Assembly: GCF_001469165.1 (NCBI RefSeq)
Contig: NZ_JABX01000014.1
Location: 62,001 to 126,000, forward strand
Source: Thiohalocapsa sp. ML1
Lineage (GTDB): Bacteria > Pseudomonadota > Gammaproteobacteria > Chromatiales > Chromatiaceae
Direction: 5' to 3'
DNA: 64,000 nt
Of this stretch, positions 8,737-17,990 are shown in pieces. The position numbers and the translations under genes were made by a program. Position 1 is the first letter of the stretch, and each line of letters starts with the position of its first letter. The notes beneath the pieces were generated by a model, which ran no database searches, was not told where the DNA came from, and saw nothing but the letters and a program-made list of their open reading frames with translations.

Positions 8737-8985
8737 GAAGGGTTCCGAGGCGGAGTCGCGGGGCGGCTAAGCAGATACGAACAACCGAGGCCGCGTCAAG
8801 GTGGGGTTTCTCCGCGCCTGGCGTCAAGGCGCAACAAAGGCGGCGGCGCAGGCTGCCGGGAGGCACTGTCCGTGCGGGCTTCGGCGCGGCCCTGGAGGGC
8901 CGCCGGAGCGGCCGGGTCGGGGCTCGGCGGCGGTCCGGGCCGATGCCCCGGCCGGGGCTTGCCGCAAGCGTTGCGTGACGCCAGA

Positions 8986-9462
8986 TCAGTGCAGTAGCGC
9001 GGGGGCGTCGCTGTAGATCAGCTCTTCCATCTGGCTGTGGGCTGATTCCCGACCGGGGCGCCCCATCAGCACCAGCAGCACGACCCACTTCAGCTCCTCG
9101 ACGCTCACCGCACTCTGCTGGAGGGCCATGGCACGGTCGATGACGAGCTCGCGGCTGAGCGCGTCCAGGATGCCGCTCTGTTCCAGGAACAGCAGCAGCC
9201 CGCGCGCCTCGATGTCGAGCTTCGCACACTCGCCGGCGGTGTAGACGCGCATAGCACCGGCGTCGCGGGGCGGATACTCCGTGGCATCCATGCGCGCTGC
9301 GAGCTCATCGAGCCAGATCAGCGCATGGCTGATCTCGGCGTTGGAAAAGCCGGCGCGGGAGAGCTCAACCTCGAGCTCATCCTGGTCGATGTCCGGCCGG
9401 GTGGCGCCGTCCAGATAGTTCTCGTAGAGGTAGATCAGGACGTCGACCATGCTCTCGTTCAT
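8986..9462 (-). CDS. smg: Smg family protein (DUF494)
   Basis: A 158-aa protein with the typical opening MVDVLIYLYENYLDGA and the helical, acidic pattern of DUF494 (ELEVELSRAGFSNAEISHAL). It is a small cytoplasmic protein of unknown function, nearly always found next to dprA in gammaproteobacteria. It lies between dprA and topA on the same strand. A later in-frame ATG is possible; I kept the first because the conserved N-terminus begins there. Confidence 0.9.
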   Translation of the reverse strand: MNESMVDVLIYLYENYLDGATRPDIDQDELEVELSRAGFSNAEISHALIWLDELAARMDATEYPPRDAGAMRVYTAGECAKLDIEARGLLLFLEQSGILDALSRELVIDRAMALQQSAVSVEELKWVVLLVLMGRPGRESAHSQMEELIYSDAPALLH

Positions 9463-9528
9463 GCTGACTCCTTCGTCGGCCAGGACGGGAAAGCGCTGCC
9501 TTTGGTGGGGGGCGGCAGCCGCGGCGGC

Positions 9529-10725
9529 TCAGGCGCCGGGATTATCGCCGGGATCATCGCCGACGCGGGTGGCGCGCAGGCTGTAGCGCCCGCCGGGATG
9601 GGATTGCACCCGGCCCTGCAGCTCCAGCAGGAGGAGCATCGAGGCGATTTCGTACGCCGGCAGGCCGGTGCGGGCGATCAGGTCGTCCGGGGACGTGGGA
9701 TCATACCCCATCCCGGCGAGAAGCCTCTTGTGATCGTCATCAAGTGGGGCACGCGCGAGCTCCGAGGCGCCGGACGGAATCGGCAGGATGAAGCCCGATG
9801 TATCGGCGTGCTCGTCCAGATAGGCACCGAGCTGCGGGCCGATCTCCTCCAGGATCTGCGTGGCGCTGTCCACGAGCTTCGCACCCTGGCGGATCAGCGC
9901 ATGGCAGCCGCGCGCCAGCGGATTGTGGATGGAACCGGGCACGGCGAAGACCTCCCGCCCCTGCTCGCTCGCGAGCCGTGCAGTGATCAGCGAGCCGCTG
10001 CCGAGCGCGGCCTCCACCACCAGCGTCCCCAGGCTCAGGCCCGAAATGATGCGATTGCGCTGCGGAAAATGGCTGGCGTGCGGCCCCGTACCGGGCAAAA
10101 ACTCGCTGACCAGTGCGCCCGTGGCCGCGATGCGTCGCGCGAGGTCGCGGTGCGCCGCCGGATACACCCGATTCGGCCCGGTACCGAGCACGGCGATGGT
10201 GCGCCCGGAGCCAAGGGCGCCCTCGTGCGCGGCGGCGTCGATGCCGAGGGCGAGACCACTGGTGATGACCAGCCCGAGCCCGGCGAGATAGGCCGCGAAG
10301 TCCCGCGCCGTCTCCATGCCCCCGACCGTGGGATTGCGGCTGCCGACAATGGCGATCTGCGGCTCTTGCAGCAGGGACGCATCGCCGCGCACGAACAGCA
10401 GCGGCGGCGGTGCGGCCAGCTCCAGCAGGCGCCGTGGATAGAGCGGTGCGTCCGGCGTCAGCAGATGCGCGCCGTCGTGCTCGACCCAGTCCAGCGCGAG
10501 CTGCACGCGCTCGGCGTCCGGGGTGCCGATGGCGGCGATGGCGGCGGTGGGGATGCCCGCGTCCCGTAGCGCGGCGCGGCTCGCCCGGCGCGCCTCCGCC
10601 GGGCTGCCGAAGCGCTCGATAAGCTGCGCGATGCGGCGCGGGCCGACGCCCGGCGCCAGTGCCAGGGCGAGCCAGTCGGTGAGCCGCTCGCGCTCGTGGG
10701 CGCTCATGCGCGGGGGCGCCGCCAT
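9529..10725 (-). CDS. dprA: DNA-processing protein DprA
   Basis: A 398-aa protein. The N-terminal part (GVGPRRIAQLIERFG) looks like the usual helix-hairpin-helix region. The central Rossmann-like domain has IAIVGSRNPT, SGLALGIDAAAHEGAL, VLGTGPNRVYP and FPQRNRIISGLS. A C-terminal winged-helix region follows (SPDDLIARTGLP..IASMLLLLELQG). DprA loads RecA on incoming single-stranded DNA in transformation. ATG 10725 is followed by a second candidate at 10707. It is downstream of the LysM gene. Confidence 0.95.
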   Translation of the reverse strand: MAAPPRMSAHERERLTDWLALALAPGVGPRRIAQLIERFGSPAEARRASRAALRDAGIPTAAIAAIGTPDAERVQLALDWVEHDGAHLLTPDAPLYPRRLLELAAPPPLLFVRGDASLLQEPQIAIVGSRNPTVGGMETARDFAAYLAGLGLVITSGLALGIDAAAHEGALGSGRTIAVLGTGPNRVYPAAHRDLARRIAATGALVSEFLPGTGPHASHFPQRNRIISGLSLGTLVVEAALGSGSLITARLASEQGREVFAVPGSIHNPLARGCHALIRQGAKLVDSATQILEEIGPQLGAYLDEHADTSGFILPIPSGASELARAPLDDDHKRLLAGMGYDPTSPDDLIARTGLPAYEIASMLLLLELQGRVQSHPGGRYSLRATRVGDDPGDNPGA

Positions 10726-10771
10726 GACGAGCCCCGGCGGTGGCCGGCCGGCCTCTGCGGCGCCGCGCTGC

Positions 10772-12043
10772 TCATGGCGTGCGCGGTGGCGCCACGATCT
10801 CGCCGACGAACATCGGGCGATTCGCGAACATCACCAACGCGAAGCTGACCTTCGGGAAGACGCGAAACACCATCAGCGTGCCGGAACGGGAATCCGGCAC
10901 GATGTATTGATCCCAGCCGCGCGAGGCGCGGCGGTGCAGCGGCAACGGGGCGTTCGGGTCGGGCTTGTTCTCGACCCAGCCGTCGAGCTCCCAGTCGCCG
11001 AACCAAAAGGACGTGTCGGCCGGCGATTCGTTGCGCCAGTTCCAGTCGGTGCGGCGCGTACGCACCGGATCCCGGCGCAGCTCGCCGCCGCTGTAGATGT
11101 CGAAGACATGGCCCACCGCGACGCCATCGCGCGCACCGCGGTTCAGCGCGACCACATCGTACTGCCCGATCTGCGTCACGCCGTTCAGCACCGCCATGAT
11201 CTTGCCGCGCAGGCTCGCCGGGGCCGGCACCGGGAAGAAGCTGCGGATGGGCTCCTCGTCGCGCGCCGGGCGCACGCGGTCGCCGATGCCGACCTCCATG
11301 TAGGAGCGCGTAATGACCAGGGTGGCCGGATCGCCCAGGCGCTCCAGCCGCGCCGTGGCCACCGACGCCGCCTCGAACCCCAACAGCTCGTTGGTGTCCG
11401 GGTCGCGGTAGGCCGGCCCCGGGCGCAGCACCTCCCAGCGGTCATCGCTGGCGCTCAGGATGCTGCGCACGAACACCGTGTTGCCGATGCCACCGATGAG
11501 CTGTTCCTCCGGGAAGCCGACGACGTAGGGCGCCGCGTCGATCTCCGTCGCATCGGTGATCACCGGGCGGGACAGGAACGGCGCCACGGCGTTGAGCGGA
11601 ATGGCCGGAATCTCCCGGTCCAGATCCGACACGCGCACCCGCGGCGAGAGCTTCACGGTGCGCATGCCGCCGCTCGCGCGCTCGGCCCGGCGGATGCGCG
11701 CGTTGCCGCTGGAATAGTCGACGACGAGGACGTCGCCGGGGTAGATGCGATTGGGGTTGCCGACGCCGGGGTTGGCCTGCCAGACCTCGCGCCAGCGCCA
11801 GGGCTCGTGCAGGTATTGCTCCGCGATCTCCCACAGCGTGTCCCCGGGCTGCACGACATAGGTTTCCGGGTGGCCGTCGCGCAGCGGCCCGTCGGCCGCG
11901 CTCGCCGCGCCGAACAGCAGGGACAGCAGGGACAGCAACAACAGCGCGAGACCGGTGCGCCGGGAGCACGGACCACGCCGGCGCAGCAACGGCGCGGCCG
12001 TCGGCGCGTGAACGGCGTGGCACACGGACGTGTCGATAGTCAT
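10772..12043 (-). CDS. LysM-domain exported protein
   Basis: A 423-aa protein: a basic N-terminus, a leucine-rich signal segment (LALLLLSLLSLLFGAASA), then a LysM domain (YVVQPGDTLWEIAEQYLHE ... NRIYPGDVLVV) that should bind peptidoglycan in the periplasm. The remainder of about 300 residues is a conserved extension of unknown role, as in the LysM proteins usually next to dprA and def. I chose ATG 12043, preceded by AGGAG at the right distance; a longer frame to 12304 would cross the divergent def promoter region. Confidence 0.88.
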   Translation of the reverse strand: MTIDTSVCHAVHAPTAAPLLRRRGPCSRRTGLALLLLSLLSLLFGAASAADGPLRDGHPETYVVQPGDTLWEIAEQYLHEPWRWREVWQANPGVGNPNRIYPGDVLVVDYSSGNARIRRAERASGGMRTVKLSPRVRVSDLDREIPAIPLNAVAPFLSRPVITDATEIDAAPYVVGFPEEQLIGGIGNTVFVRSILSASDDRWEVLRPGPAYRDPDTNELLGFEAASVATARLERLGDPATLVITRSYMEVGIGDRVRPARDEEPIRSFFPVPAPASLRGKIMAVLNGVTQIGQYDVVALNRGARDGVAVGHVFDIYSGGELRRDPVRTRRTDWNWRNESPADTSFWFGDWELDGWVENKPDPNAPLPLHRRASRGWDQYIVPDSRSGTLMVFRVFPKVSFALVMFANRPMFVGEIVAPPRTP

Positions 12044-12249
12044 AGCGACTCCTGCGAGCCGGGCCAGGCCTGCACCGGGCAGCGCGCCGGCGGGGCAGCC
12101 GGCCGGTTCCTCGCGTTGCAAGCGGCTGGCCTGAAAGCCTTTTCCGACCCTTTGAGCCGAGCCGGCCCGCCCCATCTGTTGGTGTATGATGCGCATAGTA
12201 GCGCAATCGACAAACCTTGTGCCCTGAATCAACACTATTGCGTAAATCC

Positions 12250-12786
12250 ATGGCCAAACTGGAAATCCTGACCTTTCCCGACGATCGACTGCGCCGCCGT
12301 GCAATGCCGGTGGAGCGCGTCGACGCCGACATCGTCCAACTCGTCGACGACATGCTGGAGACCATGTACGCCGCCCCCGGCATCGGGCTGGCCGCCATCC
12401 AGGTCAATGTGCCGAAGCGCGTCATCGTCATCGACACATCCGACGACAAGGACCAGCCCCTGGTGCTCATCAACCCGGAGATTCTGGAGCGCACCGGTGA
12501 AGAGCAGATGGAGGAGGGCTGCCTGTCGGTGCCGGGTTTCTACGAGAACGTGACCCGTGCCGACAGTGTTCGCGTCCGCGCCCTCGACCGCAACGGCAAC
12601 CCCTTCGAGCTGGAAACCGACGGCCTGCTCGCGGTCTGCATCCAGCACGAGATCGACCACCTCGAGGGCAAGCTCTTCGTGGACTACGTCTCGTCGCTGA
12701 AGCGCCAGCGCATCCGCCGAAAGCTCGAAAAGGACCGCCGCCAGGCCGCGCCCGCCCCGGCGGAAGGCCGCCGGCAGGCCATCTGA
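12250..12786 (+). CDS. def: Peptide deformylase
   Basis: A 178-aa metalloenzyme that removes the formyl group from nascent proteins. All three motifs are present: [19 protein letters not shown] with the metal-ligand Cys, and QHEIDHLEG with the HExxH metal site. The start is ATG 12250 ([11 protein letters not shown]), which matches the family. No clear Shine-Dalgarno is visible. A TATGAT box at about 12186 may be its -10. It is divergent from the LysM gene and upstream of fmt. Confidence 0.97.
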   Translation: MAKLEILTFPDDRLRRRAMPVERVDADIVQLVDDMLETMYAAPGIGLAAIQVNVPKRVIVIDTSDDKDQPLVLINPEILERTGEEQMEEGCLSVPGFYENVTRADSVRVRALDRNGNPFELETDGLLAVCIQHEIDHLEGKLFVDYVSSLKRQRIRRKLEKDRRQAAPAPAEGRRQAI

Positions 12787-12885
12787 GCCGGCCCGCCGCC
12801 GCCGGAGTCCGCGCACACGTCGGAGCGGGGCAGCCCGCTCCGCCCGCCCGCGCCGGTCGCGCCCCGCCCGCAGCCTGAGTCCCCC

Positions 12886-13833
12886 ATGTCCCCGGCACGC
12901 ATCCTCTACGCCGGCACGCCCGAGTTCGCCGTGCCGGCACTGTCCGCGCTCATCGACAGCGGCCACAACCTGGCCGCCGTCTACACGCAGCCCGACCGGC
13001 CCGCCGGCCGCGGGCGCCAACCCGCCGCTTCGCCCGTGAAGCAGCGCGCGCTCGCCGCGGGCTTGCCGGTGTGCCAGCCCGCGACGCTGAAGGCGCCCGC
13101 AGCCCTGGCCGAGCTCGCCGCTTGGGACGCCGACCTGCTGGTGGTGGCGGCCTACGGCCTGATCCTGCCGCAGGCGGCGCTCGACGCACCTCGGCTCGGC
13201 TGCGTCAACATCCATGCATCGCTCTTGCCGCGCTGGCGCGGGGCGGCGCCGATCCAGCGCGCACTCCTCGCCGGCGACAGCGAGACGGGCGTCAGCATCA
13301 TGCGCATGGAGGCGGGGCTCGACACGGGGCCCGTGTACCGCTTCGCGCCGCTCGCCATCGCCCCGGAAGACACGGGCGGGAGCCTGACCGCACGGCTCGC
13401 GGAGCTCGGCGCCACGGCCCTGCTCGATGCCCTGCCCGGCATCCTTGACGGCAGCCTCGCGCCGGCAGCGCAGGACCCGGCCGCGGCCACCTACGCCAAG
13501 AAGCTCACCAAGGACGAGGCCTGGATCGACTGGAGCCGGCCCGCGGCCGAGATCGAGCGCGCGGTGCGCGCCTTCGACCCCTGGCCCGTCGCGCAGACCC
13601 GCCTCGGCGATGAGGTGCTGCGCCTGTGGGGCGCGACGCTACCGGCGCCGGCACCGAGCGCGAGCGCGAGCGACGAGCCGGGCCGCGTGGCGCAGAGCGG
13701 GCCGGACGGCATCGACGTGGTCACCGGCGACGGCCTGCTCCGCATCACGGCTCTCCAGGCGCCGGGGAAGCGGCGCATGGCGGCACGCGAGTTCGTCAAC
13801 GCCCGCCGCCTGGACGGCGCCCTGCTTGGCTGA
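12886..13833 (+). CDS. fmt: Methionyl-tRNA formyltransferase
   Basis: A 315-aa enzyme that formylates initiator Met-tRNA. Motifs: [17 protein letters not shown] at the start, [12 protein letters not shown], the catalytic segment [20 protein letters not shown], and [16 protein letters not shown] opening the C-terminal tRNA-binding domain. It follows def by 99 bp and precedes rsmB, the conserved def-fmt-rsmB order. A short Ala/Ser-rich insertion ([11 protein letters not shown]) lies in the C-terminal domain. Confidence 0.97.
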   Translation: MSPARILYAGTPEFAVPALSALIDSGHNLAAVYTQPDRPAGRGRQPAASPVKQRALAAGLPVCQPATLKAPAALAELAAWDADLLVVAAYGLILPQAALDAPRLGCVNIHASLLPRWRGAAPIQRALLAGDSETGVSIMRMEAGLDTGPVYRFAPLAIAPEDTGGSLTARLAELGATALLDALPGILDGSLAPAAQDPAAATYAKKLTKDEAWIDWSRPAAEIERAVRAFDPWPVAQTRLGDEVLRLWGATLPAPAPSASASDEPGRVAQSGPDGIDVVTGDGLLRITALQAPGKRRMAAREFVNARRLDGALLG

Positions 13834-13933
13834 ACAGGGCAGCCCCAAGGCCGGCCGGCCGCAACCCTCGGCGCGCCCCGGCCAAGCCCGGCGCCCGACC
13901 GGCCCCTCCGGCACGCCCCCGGCCGGCGCCGCC

Positions 13934-15226
13934 GTGCGTGCCGCCGCCGCCCGCGTGGTGCACGCGGTGCAGGTCGAGGGGCGCTCGCTGACGACGGCGC
14001 TGGCGGCGGTCGAGGGGGCGCTGCCCGCCCGGGATCTAGCCCTATTGCAGGAGCTCTGCTACGGCACGCTCCGGCTGCTACCGCGGCTGCATGCGCTCAT
14101 CGCTATACTGCTGACGCGGCCGCTTCGCCGCGCAGACAGGATCCTGCAGGCGCTCATGGCGGTGGGTTTGTACCAGCTCGTCTCCACCCGCATCCCGGCG
14201 CACGCCGCCGTGGCGGCGACCGTCGCCGCCACGCGGACGCTGGAGCGCCCGCGCGCCGCGGGGCTCGTCAACGCGGCGCTGCGCCGCTTCCAGCGCGAAG
14301 AGGCAGCGCTGCTCGCGCGCGTCGGCCACGACGATGCCGACCCGGCACTGTTCCCGGACTGGCTCGTCGGGCGCCTCAAGGCCGCCTGGCCCGAGCACTG
14401 GCGGCAGATCATCGCGGTCAGCAATCAGCGCCCGCCCATGACGCTGCGCGTGAATCTGCTGCGTACCAGCCGCGCTGAGTACACGGCGATGCTCGCCAAC
14501 GCCGGCTTCACCGCGCGCGAGCTGCCGGGCCTGCCCGCCGCGCTGATGCTCGACGAGCCCGTGCCGACGCGCCGGCTGCCCGGGTTCGCAGACGGCCTGG
14601 TGTCGGTGCAGGATGCCGCGGCGCAATGGGCCGCGGCGCTGCTCGACCCGCGGGCGGGCGAGTCCGTGCTCGACGCCTGCGCGGCACCGGGCAACAAGAC
14701 GTCGCATCTGTTGGAGCAGGCCGGCGGCGGGCTGGATCTCACCGCGGTGGACCTGGACCCGGACCGGCTCGCCCCGCTGCGCGAAAACCTGGCGCGCCTT
14801 GGGCTCGGCGCCCGCGTGCTCGCCGCCGACGCACGCGCCGCCGCCCCCGACTGGCCCGGCGCGCCCTATCACCGCATCCTGCTCGACGCCCCCTGCTCCG
14901 CCACCGGCGTCATCCGCCGGCATCCCGACATCAAGTACCTGCGCCGGGACTCGGACATCGCCGCGCTGACCGCGACCCAGGACGCGATCCTCGCCGCGCT
15001 GTGGCCCCTGCTGCGGCCCGGCGGCCGGCTGCTGTACGCCACCTGCTCGGTGCTGCCGGACGAGAACCAGGCGCGCGTGCAGGCCTTCCTCGCTGCGCAC
15101 CCCGACGCGCACGCGGTGGCGCTGGGCCTGCCGGACGCGCTCGCCTGCGCGCCGGGCGTGCAATTGCTGCCCGCCGCACACGGCGGCGACGGCTTCTACT
15201 TCGCGCTGCTGGAGCGCCGGCCGTGA
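13934..15226 (+). CDS. rsmB: 16S rRNA m5C967 methyltransferase RsmB
   Basis: About 430 aa. The N-terminal NusB-like RNA-binding domain includes ARVVHAVQVEGRSL and DRILQALMAVGLYQL. The SAM domain carries VLDACAAPGNKTSHLLE, LDAPCSATGVIRRHPDIKYL with the Pro-Cys motif IV, and LLYATCSVLPDEN with the catalytic Cys. I chose GTG 13934, which gives the usual length and N-terminus; a TTG at 13826, overlapping the fmt end, is the main alternative. It overlaps the next gene by 4 bp. Confidence 0.93.
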   Translation: MRAAAARVVHAVQVEGRSLTTALAAVEGALPARDLALLQELCYGTLRLLPRLHALIAILLTRPLRRADRILQALMAVGLYQLVSTRIPAHAAVAATVAATRTLERPRAAGLVNAALRRFQREEAALLARVGHDDADPALFPDWLVGRLKAAWPEHWRQIIAVSNQRPPMTLRVNLLRTSRAEYTAMLANAGFTARELPGLPAALMLDEPVPTRRLPGFADGLVSVQDAAAQWAAALLDPRAGESVLDACAAPGNKTSHLLEQAGGGLDLTAVDLDPDRLAPLRENLARLGLGARVLAADARAAAPDWPGAPYHRILLDAPCSATGVIRRHPDIKYLRRDSDIAALTATQDAILAALWPLLRPGGRLLYATCSVLPDENQARVQAFLAAHPDAHAVALGLPDALACAPGVQLLPAAHGGDGFYFALLERRP

Positions 15227-15789
15227 GGCGGCGCCGGCACCGCCTGCCGGCGCTGCTGGCGGCCCTGTTGCTGCTGCTGCCGTGGGCGTCGGCGGCGACG
15301 CGGGACTTCGCCGTCGAAAATGTCGAAACCCGCCTCGCGGACGGCACGCTGGTCATGGACGCCAATGTCCGCTACGAGTTCAGCGAGCGCGCGCTGGAGG
15401 CGCTCGACAACGGCGTGCCCCTCACCGTCGAGGTGCACTTGCAGGTGCGCGCCGTCGGCGACTGGATCTGGCGGGAGAGCCTGTTGGACCGCCGGCTGCG
15501 CTACCGGATTCGGTACAGGCCGCTGTCGGAGCGCTATCTGGTCTCGCAGTTGCCGGGTGAAGCCGGCCGCACCTATGTGACCCGCGATGTGGCGCTGACG
15601 GCGCTAGGCGAGCTACGCGGTATCCCGCTCTTGAGCCCCGAGCGCCTCGCGCCCGAGCAGGATTACGAGCTGCATGTGCGCGTGTCGCTGGACGTCGAGG
15701 AGCTGCCGCTGCCGTTGCGGCCCATGGCGTACCTGTACCCGTCCTGGAAACAGTCCAGCAAGTGGACCGCATGGCCCCTGCGCCCCTAG
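15223..15789 (+). CDS. DUF4390 family exported protein
   Basis: A 188-aa protein: a basic start, a leucine-rich signal segment (LPALLAALLLLLPWASAA), then a beta-rich domain (YEFSERALEALDNGVPLTVEV, PLSERYLVSQL, LSPERLAPEQDYELHVRV, ending PSWKQSSKWTAWPL). This pattern is what I know as DUF4390, whose gene sits between rsmB and ntrY in many gammaproteobacteria. Function is unknown; a periplasmic or membrane-side role with NtrY is a guess from position. The GTG start overlaps the rsmB stop (GTGA). Confidence 0.8.
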   Translation: MRRRRHRLPALLAALLLLLPWASAATRDFAVENVETRLADGTLVMDANVRYEFSERALEALDNGVPLTVEVHLQVRAVGDWIWRESLLDRRLRYRIRYRPLSERYLVSQLPGEAGRTYVTRDVALTALGELRGIPLLSPERLAPEQDYELHVRVSLDVEELPLPLRPMAYLYPSWKQSSKWTAWPLRP

Positions 15790-17990
15790 GCCGGCCGCCG
15801 CGCCGGGTCTGGCGGCACCCAGGCACCATCGTGGTCGGCCTGCTGCTGCTCGCGCTGCTGGTGGCGCTGCACCTGATGAGCAGCGCCGTGCAGAACTCCG
15901 ATGCGCTGAGCCGGGCCTTCGTGCCGCTGCTGCTGGTGGTGCTCGCGGGGCTCGCGGCGCTGCTTGCGATGGTGGGCTTCAACATCGTGCGCCTGGTCAA
16001 CCAGCGCCGGCGGGGCGCACCGGGCTCGCGGCTTACAGCGCGCATCGTGCTGTTGTTCGCGCTGATCTCGCTGTTGCCGGTCGGCGTCGTCTACTACTAC
16101 TCCCTGGGCTTTCTGCTGCGCGGCATCGACACCTGGTTCGACGTGGAGATCGACAGCGCCATGGCCGACGCGCTGACGCTGAACCAGGCCTCGCTGGACC
16201 TGAACCAGCGCGTGCTGCTCAAGTACAGCCAGCAGATCCTGACCGGCATCGAGGACCGCTCCGCCACGGCGCTGACGCTGGCGCTCGATGAGCTGCGCCG
16301 CCAGGCCGGCGCGCTGGAGCTGACGCTGTTTGAGCCGAACGGCCAGGTCATGGGCACCGCCATCGACGACCCGACCCAGCTCGTGCCGGACCACCCCGGG
16401 CGCGAGGTGATGCAGGGCGTGCGCATGGGCGTCGACTACGTGGCGCTGGAACCCACCGCCGACGGCACCCTGGTCGTGCGCGTGCTCGTCAACGACCCGC
16501 GCGGACGGCGCCTGATGATGCAGGCAATCTTCCCGACCTCGGCGCGCATCGACGAGCTGGCCTCGGGGCTGGAAGACGCCTACAACCGCTACACGGAGCT
16601 GTCTTACCTGCGCCGCTCGCTCAAGCTAAGCTTCTCGCTGACGCTGTCCCTGGTGCTCGTCTTCGGCCTCTTGGCAGCGTTGCTCGCGGCCTTCGGCACG
16701 GCGCAGCGGCTAGTGGCGCCGGTGGCGGACATCGCCCGCGGCACGCGCGCCGTCGCCGACGGCGACTACGAGCAGCAATTGCCGCTGCCGTCGCAGGACG
16801 ATGAGCTCGCGTTTCTGGTGGCGTCGTTCAACGCCATGACCCGGCGCATCGCCCAGGCCCGCGACCAGGCGGCGCAGAGCCAGCGCGCCGTCGAGGAACA
16901 GCGGGCCTATCTCGAAACCGTGCTCGGGCGCCTATCGAGCGGCGTCATCGCCTTCGCCGATGACCTTAGGCTCATGACCATGAACCCCGCGGCGCGCCAG
17001 ATCCTCAAGATCCCGGGCCATGAGGAAGAAGGCCGCGCGTTGGCAGCGCTGGAGCACGTCTATCCGCGCCTTGCGCCCTGGGGCGATGCCATCCGCCGCC
17101 ATGTGCCCACCGGCAGCGACTGGCGCGAAGAGGTGACGCTGCTCGGCGCGGACGGCCGACAGGTCCTGATGTGCCGGGGCAGCCCGCTGCCCGCCGCCGA
17201 GGTCGGCCAGTCCACCGGCCATGTCGTGGTGTTCGACGACATCACCACGCTGATCCGCGCCCAGCGCGACGCTGCCTGGGGCGAGGTCGCCCGGCGTCTG
17301 GCGCACGAGATCAAGAATCCGCTGACGCCCATCCAGCTCTCCGCCGAGCGGCTGCGGCACAAGCTCCTGGGCAAGGTCCCGGAGGCCGAGGCGCGCATTG
17401 TGGACCGCGCGACCCACACCATCGGCCAGCAGGTGGAGGCCATGAAGGCCATGGTGAACGACTTCGCCAGCTACGCCCGTACGCCCGAGATGCAGGACGA
17501 GCCCTTCGCGGTCGACACCCTGATCGGCGAGGTCCTGGAGCTCTATCAGGCCGCCCGGGTCAAGATCCGCGCCGAGCTGGGCGCACCGGAGGCGAAGATC
17601 CGCGGCGATTCCAAGCGCCTGCGCCAGGTCATCCACAATCTGCTGAAGAACGCCATCGAGGCGCTGGAGGCCCGCACCGACGGCTGGGTGCGGGTGAGCA
17701 CGGGCTATGCCTTCAGCGCAGACACGCCCTGCGTCGAGATCGACATCGAGGACAACGGCGGCGGCATCGATCCTGCCCTGCTGGATCGGCTGTTCGAGCC
17801 CTATGTCACCTCCAAGACCAAAGGCACCGGCTTAGGGCTCGCCATCGTCAAGAAGATAATTGAGGAACACGGGGGTATCATCGCAGCGGAAAACGCGGGA
17901 CAGGGGGCTCGCTTCACGGCCAGGCTGCCCGTGTGGCGCGACGCGCCCGCCGCGTCATTGAGGCCGCTGCGGCGGGCAGGAGAAACATGA
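15771..17990 (+). CDS. ntrY: NtrY-type membrane sensor histidine kinase
   Basis: About 739 aa. Hydrophobic segments near the N-terminus (VVGLLLLALLVALHL, LLLVVLAGLAALLAMVGF, VLLFALISLLPVGVVYYYS) and a fourth at LSFSLTLSLVLVFGLLAAL bracket a periplasmic part. HAMP and PAS regions follow, then the H box RLAHEIKNPLTPIQLSAERL, the N box NLLKNAIEAL, G1 IEDNGGGI and G2 KGTGLGLAIVKKI. It should phosphorylate NtrX in nitrogen- or redox-related regulation. ATG 15771 overlaps the DUF4390 gene by 19 bp; GTG 15762 is possible. It overlaps ntrX by 4 bp. Confidence 0.93.
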   Translation: MAPAPLGRPPRRVWRHPGTIVVGLLLLALLVALHLMSSAVQNSDALSRAFVPLLLVVLAGLAALLAMVGFNIVRLVNQRRRGAPGSRLTARIVLLFALISLLPVGVVYYYSLGFLLRGIDTWFDVEIDSAMADALTLNQASLDLNQRVLLKYSQQILTGIEDRSATALTLALDELRRQAGALELTLFEPNGQVMGTAIDDPTQLVPDHPGREVMQGVRMGVDYVALEPTADGTLVVRVLVNDPRGRRLMMQAIFPTSARIDELASGLEDAYNRYTELSYLRRSLKLSFSLTLSLVLVFGLLAALLAAFGTAQRLVAPVADIARGTRAVADGDYEQQLPLPSQDDELAFLVASFNAMTRRIAQARDQAAQSQRAVEEQRAYLETVLGRLSSGVIAFADDLRLMTMNPAARQILKIPGHEEEGRALAALEHVYPRLAPWGDAIRRHVPTGSDWREEVTLLGADGRQVLMCRGSPLPAAEVGQSTGHVVVFDDITTLIRAQRDAAWGEVARRLAHEIKNPLTPIQLSAERLRHKLLGKVPEAEARIVDRATHTIGQQVEAMKAMVNDFASYARTPEMQDEPFAVDTLIGEVLELYQAARVKIRAELGAPEAKIRGDSKRLRQVIHNLLKNAIEALEARTDGWVRVSTGYAFSADTPCVEIDIEDNGGGIDPALLDRLFEPYVTSKTKGTGLGLAIVKKIIEEHGGIIAAENAGQGARFTARLPVWRDAPAASLRPLRRAGET

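Noticed and set aside
6316-8997. 893-aa plus-strand frame
   Set aside because: It is antisense to topA, a complete and unmistakable gene; such long antisense frames arise in high-GC DNA from codon bias. It has no domain-like motifs.
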